Of a stretch of DNA of 64,000 nucleotides, positions 33,330-43,199 are shown piece by piece. Both the position numbers and the translations under genes were made by a program. Within the stretch, counting starts at the first letter, position 1. The number at the start of each line of letters is the position of its first letter. The DNA is from Catonia carolina (taxonomy: Eukaryota; Arthropoda; Insecta; Hemiptera; Achilidae), in the NCBI GenBank assembly GCA_035578175.1, contig JAQMRL010000007.1, forward strand, positions 50,993,227 through 51,057,226. Direction: 5' to 3'. The notes beneath the pieces were generated by a model, which worked only from the letters and a program-made list of their open reading frames with translations, was not told the origin of the DNA and ran no database searches.

Positions 33330-33560
33330 CAAACCAGCCAGTATAGGGTCTGGCTGTATAATGAAATTCATTACTCTCAGTGGAAATAACTCTGACTTGA
33401 GTATTTCACCCCTCTACCTCTTCTGTTCTTAAATGCTTCAGTAATAATTGGTTCAAATAATTGGCTGACCATTGGATAAAAAACAGAACTATTTTTGGTA
33501 GCTCTGGAACTAGCAGATCGAGTGCAAATAATTTAACACTCCACTTGCTTGTTGTGCAAC
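33330..33560 (+). repeat. Interspersed repeat 'a', copy 2 (5'-truncated)
   Basis: Second half of the repeat (agggtctggctgtataatga, attcattactctcag, gaaataactctgac), joined abruptly to the truncated fold-back. Confidence 0.6.
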
Positions 33561-35054
33561 TAACAAAAATTATGCACCTAATTAGACAATGATTTTAAAA
33601 ACACTGAGAGCAAGTCGATCTCAATAGAGTGATCATACAATTAATTCGTAAAAGTGAAGCAACATATGATGTTGTGATGTTCTACAGTTGCTACATAACC
33701 ACTCGTGGAGAGGTGATTCACATTTTATTTATGCGCAAGGAGTTGCTTGTCCAGAATAAGTTCCGTATAACCCAAATTCATGTAATAATGAAGTATTTAT
33801 TCTTGTTCAGTTACAAAATACAATGTATTCACATAAAATATTTCCAATAACTACACATATTTACGTACAACTGACATATTCGTTTATAATAATTGAAATA
33901 AATCTTGTACATGAACAAAATAAAATAGAAATATCCAAAATCAGTTTATTATAACTTATTATTTTCATTGTCTTCTGCATTTTGTTTTCGTTCAAGAAGA
34001 TTCTACTCGTTTAAATGGCTGTACTGGTAACGCGCTATAAGTTGACGATTACGCCTATCATGCAGAGGACAGTATACTATCTATCCTACTTAGATCGGCC
34101 AACCCGAAAGCACAAGACATGTATCAAGCGTGTACCTCAAAATGTAATCACCTGTCACCTCCCCCTCTATCCACATCGATAGGTTGGCCCAGGGGTGGAC
34201 AAAAAACACAAGGAAGCCAAATAAAAAAGAGTTGTTGTTGCATATGATTATAATTGCTCAAAGAAAACACAAAAATAGAATAATATTAATTAAACAGTAA
34301 TAAATGCAAGTTGTTTTTTAAAAAAAAAACAGCAGAAAAAATAGTTATACGAACATAATTTAAGTTATTGCAAAATTAAATACCTGAATAAATAATTTCA
34401 GGAAAATTCTAGAAAAATCTCAAAAATGAATTTAAACTACAATATTTAATGAATAATAAGATTCAAATAGTTATTATTTTAAGTATTCATTATAACAGAT
34501 ACAATTTGACCAAAATTAGAAACTGATTTATTTATTTAAAAGAATTTACTATTGTAAGAAATTTTTTAAATGGAAGAATTAATTTTACATAAGATCAGAT
34601 CATTGTCTGTAAATAGTATGATATCATAATAATTTTTTTATAAATGTATTGCATACCATGGCAGCTTTTACAAAATTATCAAAGAAAATATTAAACAAAA
34701 TATATTTTACAAAATTTATAAAATTTATAAAAATAAACTCCAAGAATATAGATAAATAAAACATGATAAAAGTTTTCAAGATTTTAACTATTTTTAAGTT
34801 AGATTCTAGCCAAGTTCGTTCATCAACATTTTCAGTTCAGGACATGCACAGTACAGAAAACATTCCTGACAGGTGCAGAAACGGTCAAGTAAAAATAACA
34901 CAGTTTTCCCAAAAACGAATAAATAATTAACCAAACATACCGTTTTGCAGAACCAAACCTTCCTGGATAAAATCGATGGTTAACGGCCAAATTAAACAGA
35001 TGAATAAATTGAACAGCCACTGCAGGAAATGACACAAGTTTAGCTGCCAATTTT
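33561..35054. other. Unassigned AT-rich region
   Basis: No gene or recognised repeat. An A-box-like actggtaacgcgct near 34,023 has no matching B box. 34,240-34,800 is very AT-rich. Open frames at 33,629-33,850 and 34,832-35,143 have no domain signal. Confidence 0.4.
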
Positions 35055-35150
35055 CTAGATTCGGGAATCGAACCCGGGAGAGTCATTCTCAGGAACCAAC
35101 GTCCTGCAAAGGTGGTGAATGGCACTGCTATCCAAAACTTCAACTCTCCA
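35055..35150 (-). repeat. Possible tRNA-derived SINE head (minus strand)
   Basis: The complement contains cccgggttcgattcccga (B-box consensus, around 35,060-35,077), preceded about 60 bp earlier by tggatagcagtgccattc, which is weakly A-box-like. Spacing fits a tRNA-like gene, but no cloverleaf could be drawn with confidence, so a SINE or pseudo-tRNA is preferred to a true tRNA. Confidence 0.4.
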
Positions 35151-36202
35151 AACCATCAGAACAGAAAATATTCCTGAGTTGGAATGTCCCCAGAGTAGAA
35201 ATCTCTCATAGTACAAAATCCAAAATAAATTTGATCGACGAAACCAAAACTTCATGTACAAATTAGTAAGACACCAACACGGAAAAGACTGATAAAAATT
35301 TACGCAGCATCATAAAATATAAGAAAGCACAGCAGATAAAAATAAATGAATCATAAATAAACATTAGCAATAATCATAACGCAACATTAAAACCAAAAAC
35401 GACATTCTTTAAATAAAAGAAAGAAAATACAAAATCGGTAAAACATTCTAATGTAATAGAAGACTACCGTTCCATTTCACTACACAATCAAGAGTGCACG
35501 TCGAACCAGGAAAAAACGTACATAATTAAATTAGCAGAAATCAAACTCAACTCAGGCCAGAATAGAGCAATAGAAAAACGCTAGATAGCAACAGCTTACA
35601 GTGAACAGAATTAATTATTAATACAAACAGAAATACGGCGCCAAGATATGAAACAATAAATCCCAACAGTAACGTATTACAACAAGACGTTACACACCAC
35701 AAACACTTAAGTTATAAAATTCAGTTCAAGACCCGTCACACTAAATAAGTAAGGAGTAATGTAATTATTTAAAGAAAGTGATTGTTTAAAATTCAATTGC
35801 CATTAACATAACTTTACTGAAAATAATGAATTATGAAAACCCTAATATACAATAACATTATGAAATTACCGTTAAACTAGTGTTACGATAATAAGCTCGC
35901 ATCGACGGAAATCACGGACTAACTAGTCTATCACTACAAATAATGTCAGAGTGCAGTAGTAATTCAGTTTACTGCTGATGACCAAAAGGATACTAAATAT
36001 AGCTTAGGCCTAGTATTATGGCTTATTTAGAATGAATGTTTATTATTTAGGAAAATTATTAAGAATCAATAAATAATACAATGGGATGTTTATAAAACGA
36101 TTAGTTGTAAACATAATAAATCAATGTAAGAGTAAAACTACAACATGATGTCATTGTTAGAGCTGTCGCTGTGATGTATTTAGAAAAGCACATATAGTAG
36201 TA
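35151..36202. other. Unassigned AT-rich region
   Basis: A-rich on the plus strand through about 35,740; no gene, terminal repeat or tail recognised. Confidence 0.4.
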
Positions 36203-36240
36203 TAGTAAGACCTCGATAATCCAGCTTAATCCTAAATCCT

Positions 36241-36648
36241 GTTATGGGCACCTGCCCATAACAGACAGGTGGAGTGTCAAATTATTTACACTCTATCTGT
36301 TAGTTGCAGGGCTGAAATAAATAGTTCTATTTCTTATCACATGGTCAGCCAATTAAATGACTGAATCATTTAAGAACAGAAGAGGTAGAGGTGTAAAAGA
36401 CACTAATCAGAGTTATCTTATCTGAAAGTAATGAATTTCATTATACAGCCAGACCCTGTGGTGAATGAAGTGAAGGTGTCATTTGCAGAGTGGAAAATAT
36501 GTGCTTTTCAGAGGGCTCGGCATGCTGATAAGCGTACTTTTCCACTCAGTGAGAAAGGCACTGGTAAACCACCTCACTCCTCGTTTTACTTAGTAAAATC
36601 TCTACAGGTTCAAACCAGCCTTTTGGCTGATGACCTAAACAACAATCC
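36241..36648 (-). repeat. Interspersed repeat 'a', copy 3
   Basis: Complete inverse-orientation copy, ending on the plus strand with gatgacctaaacaac. Its outer end has a 10-bp stem (gttatgggca cc tgcccataac). An open frame (36,431-36,655) in it is not conserved as protein in the other copies. Confidence 0.65.
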
Positions 36649-36655
36649 GGCTTAA

Positions 36656-37135
36656 ATGGGCGGCCGGTAGGCCGGATTTACGAAAAAGCCGGACCATCGA
36701 GAGATCGTTTAAAATGAATGAATTTGAGACCCGTTATAGCTTTTCTAAGAAGTTAACAGCAAGCACTACTGTTCTATGTACTGGGTTTGTAGGCACTTCT
36801 CAAAACAGGCTCCTTTAATTACTGAAACCTAAATACAGTAATTTCACGTGTAGAGTAAAAAGGTCACTGTACATTCATTTACAATAAAATCTCAGAGTTA
36901 GTTGGAGGTTTTTTATAATTACGCATTTTGTTTAATACAGTAACTCTTTATTTGAAAAGTAAATTAAATCCAACACAACAAACTACAAATCGCTACTGAA
37001 ATTTTAAATCTTTGCGTGATTAATTAATTAATCTTTGCGTTTCGCTTGATTAATTACTGTACAATACAATTCCATTTTGTAATGTACTAATTGACTATAA
37101 ATATAAAATGTAAACGTGTGTAAAATTGTATCTAC
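36656..37135. other. Unassigned flank of the pogo-like insertion
   Basis: Short Tigger-like block (36,656-36,710), then AT-rich sequence with a direct repeat of attaattaatctttgcg near 37,018-37,045. No gene. Confidence 0.4.
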
Positions 37136-37137
37136 TA

Positions 37138-37163
37138 AGGTGGGTTGGGGTAATAACGCCAAG
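37138..37163 (+). repeat. Left terminal inverted repeat of the pogo-like element
   Basis: 26 bp, starting aggtgggttggggtaataac; pairs with 39,918-39,943 with two mismatches. A second gggtaataacgccaa follows immediately at 37,165. Confidence 0.9.
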
Positions 37164-37357
37164 TGGGTAATAACGCCAACTCAATATTTTTTGGTTATTC
37201 TACAAGATATCCGACAGATAGCGTGCACTATACCTTCAATAGAACCGTGTTAATACGTCAACAGCCGCCATTGCCGTTTTTAACGCGTAGCATTCATAAT
37301 CTTCTTCATGAAAGTTAGCGTCTGTTTGTTTTCATCATCTGATATAAAATCAAACTG

Positions 37358-37837
37358 GTAAGTTTTTGCTATTTTAATCATAATGTTTTAAGTTAATTAT
37401 TTTTGGTATACATCATTTTAAAGCTTATTTTATTCTCTTTAGAATGATTAATTGAAATTAAAAAAGTACTTGCATTTTGCCGTCTTAATATAACCTAAAA
37501 TGTTAACACATTGCTTCGGGGGAATAACGCCAAGATTGGCGTTATTACCCCATCGCTAATTTATTGAAGTTTATACGACTTAAAAATACATCAAATATTA
37601 ATTATAATAATTTGTTCATACAAAATCTTTCGTGGCAGTTAAATTAAATGCATCATTATGTTTATGTTTAAATAAACAAACATATATTACCTACGTTTAC
37701 AATATTTGATATTCTATTACATGCTAGCATAATTACCTTGGATAATACCTTATCTTTTTTACTTAGTATTTTGTTGTTAACTTTTTAAACGTTTTGTTAT
37801 GATTCACATCTACTTAATTTGTGTCTTTCTTTTGCAG
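37358..37837 (+). other. Probable 5' UTR intron of the pogo-like transposase gene
   Basis: Donor caaactg/gtaagt at 37,358 is close to consensus. The acceptor gtctttcttttgcag ends at 37,837 after a pyrimidine tract, only 13 bp before the start codon. The 480 bp between contain an extra inverted pair of the terminal motif (37,518-37,552). Inferred from motifs only. Confidence 0.55.
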
Positions 37838-37850
37838 AATAAAATAGAAA

Positions 37851-39560
37851 ATGCCGAGGGTTTACATAAAGAAGAACCTACGTACTGCGTGGTCTAAGGA
37901 TGTGTTAGAAAGAGCTGTCAAAGAAATTCAGGAAAAGAAACGTTCTGTAAATGCTGTATCGATAGAATATAAAATTCCACGCCGAACGTTACGAGATTAC
38001 CTTCTGAAAGGTACATGTTCATCTAAACTAGGTAGGAACACCATTTTATCTCCACAATTAGAATCTGATTTATGCGATAGAATTATTCGACTTGCAAATG
38101 TTGGCTATCCTTTAACATCTAAAGCCATTCGTAGCTCTGTTTACACATTTTGTGAAACAAACAATTTAAAACATAATTTTAATTCTGAGGTAAAACTTGC
38201 TGGACGTGATTGGCTGAAATCTTTTTTGATTCGTCATCCTAATATTGCTAAAAGAAAAAGCCAGTCAATGAACCCTGGCAGAGCTGCTAAATTAAATCGT
38301 GTAGTGGTGGGAGATTATTTTAAAAAACTGGAGGAAACGATGGAAAGTCTAGGTATGATGCAAATGCCAGAGTGTATCTATAATGTTGATGAAAAAGGTT
38401 GTAGACTTAGCCTTCATAAAGACCAACAAGTATACACTCAAAAGGGTGCGAAAAATGTGCACTTAGTAGGTCAGGAGCACGGTGAAAGTGTGACAATAGT
38501 ATCATGTGGTAATGCATTGGGAAATGTCATTCCACCGATGATATTATTTAAAGGTGTGAGAATGAAATCCGAATGGATGGATGGGCTTCCGCCTGGTAGC
38601 ATTGCTGCAATGACACCTAAAGGAAGTATGACATGTGAGATATTTATTCACTGGCTAGATCACCTTGCTAAATACAAAAGTCAGGGTAAATGTTTGTTAA
38701 TATTCGATGGTGCTACATGCCATCTTGATTATCAAATTGTTGATGCAGCTGAGAAACATGGAATCACACTTTTGTGCCTTCCTAGCCAAACGACACATGA
38801 ATTGCAGCCAATGGATAAAGCGGTTTTTGGCCCTTTCGAAGCATATTGGGATCAAGAAGTACTGGAATTCATGAGGCAAAACCCTGGAAAGTCTTTAACA
38901 AAGCTAAGATTCAGTAATATTTTTACTACAGTGTGGGACAGAGCTGCGACATCCGCCAATGTTAAAGCTGGATTCAGGGGAACGGGTATTTACCCATTTA
39001 AACCTGACGTTATCGCAGATACTGCTTATGCACCTAGTGCTGTTACGCAAATAACGTTCACCCCACTGCAGACTTCCAATGAGCAGAATCTTACCATGAC
39101 AACTTCCAAGACACCTGTAATAAATGACATCAGTGTAACATCTACTGATAGTGCAGCTAACACTCCAACTCGTATTTCTACAGTAGACCCTAATGATATT
39201 CCTGGACCATCGCAAGCAACCACATCTGCATTTAAATCAATTTTATCAACACCACAAAAAGTAACACTGTCAGGAAAAAGAAAAATGAAATCCATAAACA
39301 GTCTTGCAGTTGTCCTAAAAAAGGAGCTGTTTCCCAAACGTGGTGAAGAATCAAAAAATCAAAAAGCTCCACCAATAAAGAAGAAAAAAGTACAAAAGAC
39401 GAAAAAAATTGGGAAGGAGTCGTGGTACTGTCCAGTTTGCTGTGAGGACAAAGTTCTTGACATGAGACAATGTTTGATTTGTCGTGTTTACTTTCACGAA
39501 GTTTGTGTCGGGCTCACAATAAATGATAAAAAAAAATTTGTTTGTCCAAATTGTTCATAA
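37851..39560 (+). CDS. pogo-like DDD transposase with C-terminal PHD finger
   Basis: 569-residue open frame. It should bind the element's own ends and move it between TA sites in the nucleus. Residues about 10-53 (AWSKDVLERAVKEIQEKKRS, then IPRRTLRDYLL) form a Psq-type helix-turn-helix. Residues 60-135 look like the CENP-B-type second DNA-binding unit (KLAGRDWLKSFLIRHP). Residues about 150-385 are the DDE_1 fold with Asp180 (YNVDEKG), Asp286 (IFDGATCH) and Asp322 (ELQPMDKAVF), giving 35 residues between the last two. After a Ser/Thr/Pro-rich linker and a Lys-rich stretch (479-522, possible nuclear signal), residues 527-568 make a full PHD pattern: Cys527, Cys530, Cys541, Cys544, His549, Cys552, Cys565, Cys568 (C4HC3). 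The start at 37,851 follows a likely splice acceptor. A PHD tail is not part of classic pogo; it may direct chromatin-guided targeting (inference). No stop, frameshift or lost catalytic residue. Confidence 0.92.
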   Translation: MPRVYIKKNLRTAWSKDVLERAVKEIQEKKRSVNAVSIEYKIPRRTLRDYLLKGTCSSKLGRNTILSPQLESDLCDRIIRLANVGYPLTSKAIRSSVYTFCETNNLKHNFNSEVKLAGRDWLKSFLIRHPNIAKRKSQSMNPGRAAKLNRVVVGDYFKKLEETMESLGMMQMPECIYNVDEKGCRLSLHKDQQVYTQKGAKNVHLVGQEHGESVTIVSCGNALGNVIPPMILFKGVRMKSEWMDGLPPGSIAAMTPKGSMTCEIFIHWLDHLAKYKSQGKCLLIFDGATCHLDYQIVDAAEKHGITLLCLPSQTTHELQPMDKAVFGPFEAYWDQEVLEFMRQNPGKSLTKLRFSNIFTTVWDRAATSANVKAGFRGTGIYPFKPDVIADTAYAPSAVTQITFTPLQTSNEQNLTMTTSKTPVINDISVTSTDSAANTPTRISTVDPNDIPGPSQATTSAFKSILSTPQKVTLSGKRKMKSINSLAVVLKKELFPKRGEESKNQKAPPIKKKKVQKTKKIGKESWYCPVCCEDKVLDMRQCLICRVYFHEVCVGLTINDKKKFVCPNCS

Positions 39561-39917
39561 TTTTATTAACTTCTTAATTTTGTAATACAAATACCTATCA
39601 TTAAGTAATATTATGTTTTTTCATCATTTAATACATTAAATACTAAATAAAATCATTTTAAAGCAATATTTATTTATTTCAGAATTTATTAATCAGATTG
39701 GCGGTATTACCCCTCACCTGATGGCGTTATTACCCACATGGTTGGGTAATAACGCCAAATTACATCATGTTACAGAATGTGTTAAAAATAACTGTGTTCT
39801 TGGATCCTAAGACCCAATTTTTTTTTAATGTTCACAAAAATAATATTTTTATCAGATTCAGTAGTTAGTTGAGCACAAAAATCCCACTTAAGACCAAAAA
39901 AAATTGGTAATCCTTAA
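39561..39917 (+). other. 3' untranslated and subterminal region of the pogo-like element
   Basis: An aataaa polyadenylation signal lies at about 39,645-39,650, roughly 85 bp after the stop codon. The cluster of ggcgttattaccc motifs at 39,698-39,760 follows. Confidence 0.6.
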
Positions 39918-39943
39918 CTTGGCGTTATTACCCCTACCTACCT
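39918..39943 (-). repeat. Right terminal inverted repeat of the pogo-like element
   Basis: Plus strand reads cttggcgttattacccctac, then ctacct, before TA. Inner copies of the motif lie at about 39,698-39,712 and 39,722-39,760 in both orientations. Confidence 0.9.
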
Positions 39944-39991
39944 TATTTATTATCAGTTTTTCTCTTAAAACTACAACTTTTAGAATCGGGC

Positions 39992-40171
39992 GGGGGCCGG
40001 CCGCATTGGCGTAATTGGTAACGTGCTTGCCTCTCATCATGCGGTCTTGGGTTCGAATCCCATTTAGGCACGGCATATTTTCATACGTTACAAAAAATAA
40101 TTTCATCCTTCACCGTCTGCATTAGCAGTAATTGCAGAAAAGTCGGACGTTAAACCAAAAAAAATAATAAA
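39992..40171 (+). repeat. tRNA-derived SINE, complete, with target duplication
   Basis: Flanked by an exact 11-bp duplication tagaatcgggc (39,981-39,991 and 40,172-40,182). A box tggcgtaattgg (40,007-40,018) and B box ggttcgaatcc (40,050-40,060) are the internal RNA polymerase III promoter. The 3' half (catccttcaccgtctgcatt, then gtcggacgttaaacc and an A-rich end) recurs at 3417, 7661, 9732 and 13518, defining the family tail. It needs a LINE partner for movement; none with the same tail was seen here. Confidence 0.88.
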
Positions 40172-40411
40172 TAGAATCGGGCCGGATTAATGGAGGGTCC
40201 GGATTTTCGAGAGCCGAATTTTCGAGATACTTTCAACCCCCGCATAGTCCAGTCTTACTCATGCTGACGATCATCAACTTATATTGTGTTACCAGTACCA
40301 ATAAACAGGTGTTCCATTTAACCGGATTTCACTGTAGACCTATTAATATAGGCCATCACCGTGACGGCTGCCGCGCTGGTCGATTTACGTAGAGAGTTTA
40401 GTGTATTAACT

Positions 40412-41423
40412 CAGTGATTGTCAACCTTTTCATACGTAGGACTACTAGATGTCTTACCAAATCAATGGTGGGCCACATAGGCCTACACTAAATGAATGAA
40501 AGCCGGTGTAGGCCAAGGTTTACTACATTGCCTACTAATTAAATAGGGTGAATATTATGGTTACGTTGGCATCTATATAAATATTTATGAAAGTAATAAA
40601 AGTATAATAATTAAAATAAAATGTAATTAGGAAAAATAGTCACCGTCATTTCTGAAAGGGAGGCATCGGATTCACATGAAGGAATAATCCATTATTCCTT
40701 TGAAGGCGTGGCTTCAGTCAGAGCCGCAGGAAGAACGGTGGAAGGCCGATTCCACAATAACAACGCGACTAATTTAGTTTGTTATTTAGGTAAATAAGAC
40801 AAATCTGAAAGTTTTTATTATTATTATATGCACGAGTGCCAGCAGTCAATGAACGGAGCTTTAATTGTTGGACTTAAAATTGAGAATTTCATCATTCCCT
40901 TTTTATTATTATTATTTAAATTTTTTTTTGTTATTATTATTTTTATTATAATCTTTTTTGCTGTTTGTTATACTCCATTTTTTAATACCGCTTTTGTAAT
41001 TCATGGTAATATTTTGATGCTATTTTATTTTCATTTTGTGTTCTTTTTTTTACCTATTCTTTAATAACTCAATTATATTTAAAAACTATGATATTATATG
41101 TATTAGATATATTATTTTTGCACTTCATTAATATTGTTATAAGGTAAGCAGGCTTTTTTTATTGTAACTTCTACTTTTGATTTTATTGTTAACAATCTGT
41201 GTTATTGAATTTTTGTATTTTTAATTTTATTGTTTGTTTTGTGAATTTACTTTTGTATATTTCTGTCGACAGACCCAGGTCTGACGGAAATTATCTTTGT
41301 AGAAAACGAAAAATAAAATGAATTGAATTGAATTGAATGAATTTTTATTATTATTATGCCAACAGGCTAATATTTTGCGGACCATATGAAAACGTCGCAC
41401 GGACTACTGGTTTAAAATCGCTG
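40412..41423. mobile_element. Possible hAT-like non-autonomous element enclosing a LINE insertion
   Basis: Left cagtgattgtcaacc and right (complement) cagcgattttaaacc resemble hAT ends of the 'cagyggttctcaacc' style. Inner flanks (gggccacataggcc; gcggaccatatgaaaacgtc) also look like hAT-derived repeats. An exact 8-bp target duplication was not found, so this is moderate evidence only. Confidence 0.4.
40828..41341 (+). mobile_element. 5'-truncated LINE insertion with 16-bp target duplication
   Basis: Flanked by exact copies of tttttattattattat (40,812-40,827 and 41,342-41,357). The 3' end is a pentamer tail, aatgaattgaattgaattga, after aaaacgaaaaataaa, as in Jockey/CR1-type LINEs whose tails are short tandem repeats instead of poly-A. 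Only 3' untranslated sequence seems to be included; no reverse transcriptase is visible. Confidence 0.75.
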
Positions 41424-42601
41424 TAACCGACGCGACGCGATATCAAATAAACCGGACGTAAACGAAGGATCGTGAGTAGTCTGCTTAAAGATATTCTCTG
41501 CTTTTATTTCTTTTATGTTGTTAGCAACAACAAATCGTTAAAATTAAATTTAGTTTTGATCAAAGATTAGCGAGGATGTTAGTGTATTTATTTGCCATAC
41601 CATTTACTCTTTTAGCAGACCATGATCATATTTTACGAACCATTCAGAAATCAGGAATGAATTACGTTAAAAAAAGGACGTTAAACCTACCGAAGGAAAT
41701 AAGTTACATTCATAAGTTATTCAGCAATTAGTAGTTGGTGCCATGAAAGAAATTTATTGACTGGTCGTAATAACCTCACTGGCACTTCAAAAGGTGAAGA
41801 AATAATGCAGTAAATTTAAGGGATTATTACCAAAGATAATCAAACTATATGACAGTCAATCAGGTTTTAAGGATAATGAACAAATTTTTTTGTTCTTTCA
41901 AATCTACCCTATAACACAAGCGCATATGATTTGTTAATTTTCCTTCTAGATAGGCTAATCCTGAGTCGAAGCAAAACAAATCGTCAGGCCTCTTAGTTTA
42001 TGAGAAATTTCTCATCGCGTCCTTTCATTATACTATGTTAAGTAGTTAACCGTCAATGAAATTCTTGACTGATTATTTATAGTCGTTTATTTTAACCAGT
42101 CTGTGCAAGTGTCTGCACCTTTTGCACCATAGAAAATTTTACATCTAAAATTATTTAGCTTTCTTTTCAGCAACTGCTAATGAAGTTTAAGAAAGAAGAA
42201 TAAAAATCTTCTTCAGTATAGGTCATTAATATTAGAATCAAAATAATTAGGCCTAATTACTCTTCAAATACAAATTAATTTATTATTATTATTTTTTTAT
42301 TTATAAGTATTATTGTTATTATATCAAGTTTTCCGTACATAGATAAATAACACATGAATAAAAGAGCATCTCAAACTGAGATTGCGCTCAACTGAGCGCA
42401 AGCTCATAAGTTGTTTGTTTCCTGTACCTTCCGCTTTCCAGGGGAAGAGACAGTTTTGTGTATAGTCTTAGAAAATCCTTATAGAATGCTAGCAGCGAAT
42501 TAGCAATTCCAGTGACCTCTGTGTTGGTGCTTTCAAGGAAACGCTTACGATTGCGTCCATATCATTTACAGCTATTACAAGCTTAAAGCTTGTAAAGCTT
42601 A
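41424..42601. other. Unassigned AT-rich region
   Basis: No gene. A perfect short hairpin ttgcgctcaactgagcgcaa is at about 42,384-42,403, and acaagcttaaagcttgt at about 42,577-42,593. Confidence 0.4.
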
Positions 42602-42666
42602 AACCTTTGCCTCCCGCTACATCTGTAGGCTTTAAAAGCCTACAGATGTAGCGGGAGGCAAAGGTT
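42602..42666. repeat. Perfect 31-bp-arm hairpin
   Basis: Left arm 42,602-42,632 and right arm 42,636-42,666 are exact complements around a 3-base loop (taa). Arms start aacctttgcctcccgctaca. The right arm is the start of the LINE fragment at 42,636-42,790, so the left arm is an inverted copy of LINE sequence. Confidence 0.9.
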
Positions 42667-42790
42667 AGAATAGGTATACAAAGCAAATTAAAAAAGATGT
42701 AGCGTTTTACAGGTATGTAGATATGAAACGACTAGCGCAAGATAAATTAACTCGGAGGACTGCATAAAACCAGACGAGAGATTGGTGACA
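42636..42790 (+). pseudogene. LINE C-terminal fragment (plus strand)
   Basis: Reads KKDVAFYRYVDMKRLAQDK, then LTRRTA and NQTRDW before a stop. This is the C-terminus of an RTE/Jockey-style LINE common in insects, which ends in '...NQSTDW'. An inverted, separately diverged copy is at 43,480-43,765. Beyond the LINE end, 42,795-42,845 duplicates mariner sequence (cccatacttaaattagcaat), also found inverted at 43,445-43,492. Confidence 0.65.
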
Positions 42791-42845
42791 AAAAAGAGAG
42801 TTCATCCCATACTTAAATTAGCAATCCTGGAGTAATTGATGCAAC

Positions 42846-43152
42846 TGCTGCTTCGAGTTTCATACCACTTCGCAGAGTAAATGATTCACCGTGACAATGA
42901 ATCTTTTACGTGTCTCATTCAGTGACAATTATTCAACAATTCTCGTTAATGGAACATGAAACACTCATAATGTGCGTGTCTATAAGTCATAAAATCCTCA
43001 CGAGGTACTGCTCTGTGAACGAGAATCCTCAAAACTGAATGGTTTTTTTTGCCACATTCCGACGGTAGGTCCAATTTTTTCAGAGGGCCGTTCTTTTTCT
43101 TGGAAAAAAGTGTGTCTGGAATAAACTACGAGTATCTTGATACAGCTATGAC
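42846..43152. other. Unassigned spacer inside the inverted-repeat block
   Basis: No recognised gene. Located between the two inverted LINE/mariner arms. Confidence 0.35.
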
Positions 43153-43199
43153 TTGATACAACTTGATACAACTCTGACTTTTTTATCAATTACAAACCG

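Larger units (their letters stand above)
37138..39943 (+). mobile_element. pogo-like DNA transposon, apparently complete
   Basis: 2806 bp between TA dinucleotides (37,136-37,137; 39,944-39,945). The first 26 bases (aggtgggttggggtaataac, then gccaag) and the complement of the last 26 (aggtaggtaggggtaataac, then gccaag) differ at two positions. The core gggtaataacgcca recurs subterminally at about 37,165, as an inverted pair at 37,518-37,552, and at about 39,698-39,760. These are plausible transposase-binding sites. It encodes one intact transposase with a probable 5' UTR intron. The little-diverged ends and open frame suggest recent activity. Confidence 0.9.
36203..40259. mobile_element. Possible Tigger/pogo-like host element enclosing later insertions
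   Basis: Left end tagtaagacctcgataatcc and right end, in complement, agtaagactggactatgcg share the outer 8-9 bases. Both inner flanks contain 'ccgg/cgag'-rich blocks (36,650-36,710; 40,180-40,240) such as atcgagagatcg and ttttcgagagccg. If real, this old element received repeat 'a', the pogo-like element at 37,138 and the SINE at 39,992. The right TA is not clear and the inverted repeat is short, so this is tentative. Confidence 0.35.

Noticed and set aside
38697..39337. Minus-strand open frames inside the pogo-like transposase gene
   Set aside because: Antisense shadows of the 569-residue transposase.
39992..40080. Functional tRNA gene
   Set aside because: A and B boxes are good, but the segment is followed by a repeated tail and A-rich end and bounded by a target duplication, so it is a SINE.
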